From the NCBI RefSeq assembly GCF_016612865.1, contig NZ_JAENZZ010000002.1, forward strand, positions 1,364,001 to 1,428,000: a stretch of DNA of 64,000 nucleotides, read 5' to 3'. Made by a program: the position numbers and the translations under genes. The DNA comes from Blastococcus sp. TML/M2B. GTDB lineage: Bacteria; Actinomycetota; Actinomycetes; Mycobacteriales; Geodermatophilaceae. Position 1 is the stretch's first letter; every line of letters begins with the position of its first letter. The notes below the pieces were generated by a model. That model ran no database searches. It saw only the letters and a program-made list of their open reading frames with translations, and was not told where the DNA came from. Positions 60,083-64,000 of the stretch are shown here, piece by piece.

Positions 60083-61182
60083 CTGCCCAGCTCCCGGTAC
60101 AGCTCCCACAGCCGGGTCGCGGCCGCGGTCCAGGAGAACTCCGCGGCGCGGGCGAGGCCCCGCCGCACGAGGTCGCGGCGCAGCTCCTCCTCCCCCACCA
60201 CCCGGGCCAGCGCGGCGGCCAGCGCGGCGGCGTCGCCGACCGGGGCCACCGCGGTCGCCCCGCCGCCGACCTCGACCAGCGCCGGGTCGTCGGAGGTCAC
60301 CACCGGGACGCCGGCGGCCATGCCCTCCAGCGCCGGCAGCCCGAAGCCCTCCGCCCGGCTCGGGACGACCACCGCCGCGGCCCCGCGCAGCAGCGCGGCC
60401 AGGTCCGCGTCGGGGATCCGGCCCAGCGCGCGCACCCGGCCGGCCGGTAGGCCGGCCGCGGCCGCCATCCCGGCGAGGTCGACCCCGCCCCAGCCCGGCT
60501 GGCCGGCGACGAGCAGCGGGAGGTCGGGGGCGCCGGGCTCGCACAGGGCGGCGACCAGGACGTCGAGCCCCTTGCGCGGTTCGAGCGTCGCCGTCGTCAT
60601 CAGGTACCCGCCGGACGCAACCCCGAGGGCGGCGAGCCGCTCGGCGGCGTCCGGCGGCGGCGCCAGGCGGCCGGAGACGCCCTCCCCCACCACGACGACG
60701 GGGCATCGCAGGTCGAGGTGCCCGCGCAACGCCCGGGCGACCGCCTCGGTGGGGACGACGACCGCGGCCGCCGACCGCGCCGCCCGCTCGCCCATCCGGC
60801 GGTGCCAGTGCGCGCCGCGCGGGGTGAGCGTCTCCGGGTGCGTCCACGGCACCGCGTCGTGCACCGTCACCACGACCGGCGGCCCACCACCCAGCGGCGC
60901 GAGCAGGGTCGGGGCGTGCAGCAGGTCGATGCCCCGCGGGCGCGGCAGCGCGGTGCGCTCCCACGCGGCGACCAGGGGGCGGCGCGGCAGCGGCAGCCGG
61001 CGCGGGCCGCGCACCCCCGGGACGGCCGCCGCGGCGGGATCCCGGTGCCAGGCCGTCCAGCCGGCGACGTCGTCCTCCGGGGCGGCCGTGGCCGCCAGCG
61101 CCTCGGCGACCTCGGCGGCGTACCGCCCCGTCCCGCCGGGCACGGGGGCCAGCAGCTGCTCCACGACCACTCCGACCCGCAC
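60079..61182 (-). CDS. family 4-type glycosyltransferase (2)
   Basis: A 367-residue GT-B enzyme starting [37 protein letters not shown] and [20 protein letters not shown] are the donor-site motifs. Sugar specificity cannot be read. It is divergent from the next glycosyltransferase; both start within 32 bp, so they share a very short promoter region. Confidence 0.9.
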   Translation of the reverse strand: MRVGVVVEQLLAPVPGGTGRYAAEVAEALAATAAPEDDVAGWTAWHRDPAAAAVPGVRGPRRLPLPRRPLVAAWERTALPRPRGIDLLHAPTLLAPLGGGPPVVVTVHDAVPWTHPETLTPRGAHWHRRMGERAARSAAAVVVPTEAVARALRGHLDLRCPVVVVGEGVSGRLAPPPDAAERLAALGVASGGYLMTTATLEPRKGLDVLVAALCEPGAPDLPLLVAGQPGWGGVDLAGMAAAAGLPAGRVRALGRIPDADLAALLRGAAAVVVPSRAEGFGLPALEGMAAGVPVVTSDDPALVEVGGGATAVAPVGDAAALAAALARVVGEEELRRDLVRRGLARAAEFSWTAAATRLWELYRELGS

Positions 61183-61213
61183 GCCCCGACCCTAGGTGCG
61201 CGACGATGCCGCG

Positions 61214-62320
61214 GTGCGAATCGGACTGGACGCCACCCCGCTGCTCGGCCCCCGCACCGGCGTCGGCCGGTACACCGGGGAGCTGGTGCGCGCCCTGGCC
61301 GCGGCGCCGGGCGACGAGGTCGTGGCGACCGCGTTCACGTTCCGCGGCACCGATCGGCTGCGCGAGCTGCTCCCGCCGTCGGTGGAGGTGCGGGCGCGGC
61401 GGATGCCGGCCCGCGTGCTGCGCGAGCTGTGGCGGCACGCCGAGGTCCCGCCGGTCTCCTGGTCCACGGGTCGGGTCGACCTCTTCCACGCCACCAACTT
61501 CGTGCTGCCGCCGGTGGGCCGGGCCACCGGCGTGGTGACCGTGCACGACCTGTCCTTCCTCCGCACCCGGGACGCCGTCGACGCCGCCTCGCTGGCCTAC
61601 CGCGACCTGGTGCCGCGCAGCATCGACCGCGCCGCCGTCGTCGTGACGCCCAGCCGGGCGGTCGCCGACGAGGTCGTCGCCGAGTACGGCACCGACCCGG
61701 CCCGCGTCCTGGCCACCCCCCTCGGGGTCTCGCCGACCTGGCTCGGCACGGAGCGCCCGGATGCCGCCTGGCTGGCCGCCCGGGGCCTGCCCGCCGACTA
61801 CGTCGTCGCCGTCGGCACGCTCGAACCGCGCAAGGGGCTGCAGACGCTGGTCGACGCCTTCGACCAGGTGCTGCGCGCCGACCCGACCGCCCCCCACCTC
61901 GTGCTGGTGGGCCCGGAGGGGTGGGGCGCGGCGCTGGACCTCAGCCGGCTGCCCGCCGGCACGGTGCACCTGACCGGCTTCCTCGACGACGAGGAGCTGC
62001 GCCGGGTGGTGGCCGGCAGCCGGGGCCTGGCGTTCCCGTCGCGGTACGAGGGCTTCGGGCTGCCGCCGCTGGAGGCCCTGGCCTGCGGCCGGCCGGTGGT
62101 GGTGAGCGACCTCCCGGTCATGCGCGAGGTGCTGGGCGGGCACGGGCGGTACGTGCCCGTCGGCGACGTCGACGCCCTGGCCGAGGCGCTGGCCGCGCTC
62201 CCGCTCGAGGAGCCCGGCGAGGTCGCGGCGGCCCGCCGGGAGCACGCGGCCACGTTCAGCTGGGCGACCTGCGCCGACCGCACCCGGGCCGCCTACGCGC
62301 TCGCCCGCTCGGCCGGCTGA
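61214..62320 (+). CDS. family 4-type glycosyltransferase (3)
   Basis: A 368-residue GT-B enzyme. GTG 61214 gives the usual start [23 protein letters not shown] 61196 adds six residues. [17 protein letters not shown] and [20 protein letters not shown] are the donor motifs. It is a paralogue of the other two GT4 enzymes and probably adds one sugar of the same repeating unit. Confidence 0.9.
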   Translation: MRIGLDATPLLGPRTGVGRYTGELVRALAAAPGDEVVATAFTFRGTDRLRELLPPSVEVRARRMPARVLRELWRHAEVPPVSWSTGRVDLFHATNFVLPPVGRATGVVTVHDLSFLRTRDAVDAASLAYRDLVPRSIDRAAVVVTPSRAVADEVVAEYGTDPARVLATPLGVSPTWLGTERPDAAWLAARGLPADYVVAVGTLEPRKGLQTLVDAFDQVLRADPTAPHLVLVGPEGWGAALDLSRLPAGTVHLTGFLDDEELRRVVAGSRGLAFPSRYEGFGLPPLEALACGRPVVVSDLPVMREVLGGHGRYVPVGDVDALAEALAALPLEEPGEVAAARREHAATFSWATCADRTRAAYALARSAG

Positions 62321-62460
62321 CCGGCCGTCGCCACTCGGGACCACGCCCGGCTGGGCTAATCTCCCCGGGTGCGTCGGAACGCCGGGCGTCCCGGCAGGGC
62401 ACCGCTGGACCGCGCACCCGCCGGACCACCAACGCAGCATCACGCAACGAGGGGCGACGC

Positions 62461-63441
<981 letters not shown>

Positions 63442-63442
63442 C

Positions 63443-64000
63443 GTGGCCACCGCTCTGGTCACCGGCCTGGCCGGTCAGGACGGCGGCTACCTCGCGGAGC
63501 AGCTCGTCGCGGCCGGCCACGTCGTCCACGGCGTCGTCTCCCCCGCGCACGACCCCGCGGGGGTGCCGGAGCACCTGCGCGCCCTCGGGGACTCCCTCGT
63601 CGTCCACGAGGCCGACCTCCGCGACCTCCCCGCGCTGACCGCGCTGGTCGACGAGGTCTCACCCGACCGGCTGTTCAACCTGGCCGGCATGTCCAGCGTC
63701 GCCGCGTCCTGGGAGGACCCGGTCGGCGCCCTGGAGGTCAACGCCCGCCCCGTCCTCGGCCTGCTGGAGCACCTGTTCCAGCGCACCGAGCGCGGCGCGG
63801 CGCCGACCCGGTTCGTGCAGGCCTCCAGCGCCGAGGTCTTCGCCGGCTCGGGCCGGACGCCGATCGACGAGGCGTGCCCGGTCTCCGCCGTGAACCCCTA
63901 CGGCGCGGCCAAGGCGTTCGCCCACCAGGCCGTGGGGATGTACCGGCAGCGCGGGCTGCACGCCAGCTCGCTGGTGCTGTTCAACCACGAGTCGCCGCGC
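63443..64000 (+). CDS. second GDP-mannose dehydratase-like SDR, 3' end outside window
   Basis: 186 residues from GTG 63443 to the right edge. [49 protein letters not shown] and FNHESPR make it a close GMD relative. Tandem GMD-like genes often pair a dehydratase with a reductase or epimerase step (for example GDP-6-deoxy-4-keto-mannose reductase), but the active-site pattern here is that of a dehydratase. Confidence 0.88.
   Translation, partial: MATALVTGLAGQDGGYLAEQLVAAGHVVHGVVSPAHDPAGVPEHLRALGDSLVVHEADLRDLPALTALVDEVSPDRLFNLAGMSSVAASWEDPVGALEVNARPVLGLLEHLFQRTERGAAPTRFVQASSAEVFAGSGRTPIDEACPVSAVNPYGAAKAFAHQAVGMYRQRGLHASSLVLFNHESPR

Overview
The window is about 64 kb of very GC-rich DNA (roughly three quarters G+C by eye) with dense genes, many GTG starts and GTGA/ATGA stop-start overlaps. 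Gene content (WhiB, MtrAB-LpqB, F420 biosynthesis, DUF3107, DUF3499, SecA with an SEC-C tail) marks an actinobacterium. Protein flavour and gene order suggest a Geodermatophilaceae-type organism (Blastococcus, Geodermatophilus or Modestobacter); this is an inference, not a search result.

The backbone looks like an expanded version of the Mycobacterium tuberculosis Rv3207c-Rv3265c order, as I recall it. Region 1 (1-6.7 kb): DUF3152 protein, alpha/beta hydrolase, TetR regulator, DUF3107, ferritin-like protein, DEAD-box RNA helicase with a long leader, PQQ-propeller protein. Region 2 (6.7-12.1 kb): hydrolase, frameshifted MpaB-type oxygenase, PHP phosphoesterase, PH-domain and small membrane proteins, DUF6758, Nudix, MaoC. 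Region 3 (12.2-23.5 kb), accessory: WXG100 protein divergent from a large FHA-EccC/FtsK ATPase, DUF6912, a WS/DGAT acyltransferase with an altered active site, a CpaB/CpaE-like pair, a BldC-type regulator, an LSm-like protein, a LysM protein and a DUF6459 protein. Region 4 (23.6-26.2 kb): two tandem OafA-type acyltransferases, the second frameshifted twice. Region 5 (26.2-38.7 kb): secA, F420/FMN oxidoreductase, GNAT, hpf, comF, lpqB-mtrB-mtrA, ahcY with a structured leader, secreted HNH nuclease. Region 6 (38.8-52.8 kb): manA, glpD, DUF808, the PMM-Trm112-TobH operon, DUF3499, SDR, inactive zincin, whiB2, fbiA-fbiB, rmlA. Region 7 (52.8-64 kb): AlkA-like glycosylase, then a cell-surface glycan cluster with manC, glycosyltransferases, an acyltransferase, GDP-mannose 4,6-dehydratase and a second dehydratase cut by the window edge.

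The mannose genes link several blocks: ManA makes mannose-6-P, the PMM makes mannose-1-P, ManC makes GDP-mannose and GMD converts it to a GDP-deoxysugar precursor for the glycosyltransferases; RmlA opens the parallel dTDP-rhamnose route. The MtrAB-LpqB, WhiB2, SecA and LysM genes place much of the rest in envelope growth and division.

Six genes (MpaB-like, second acyltransferase, manA, PMM, whiB2, fbiA) carry seven apparent frameshifts. In manA, PMM, whiB2 and fbiA each is one surplus base in an otherwise intact gene, one of them in a six-base homopolymer, which points to sequence errors more than to real gene loss. I saw no rRNA, tRNA, CRISPR array, prophage or insertion sequence.
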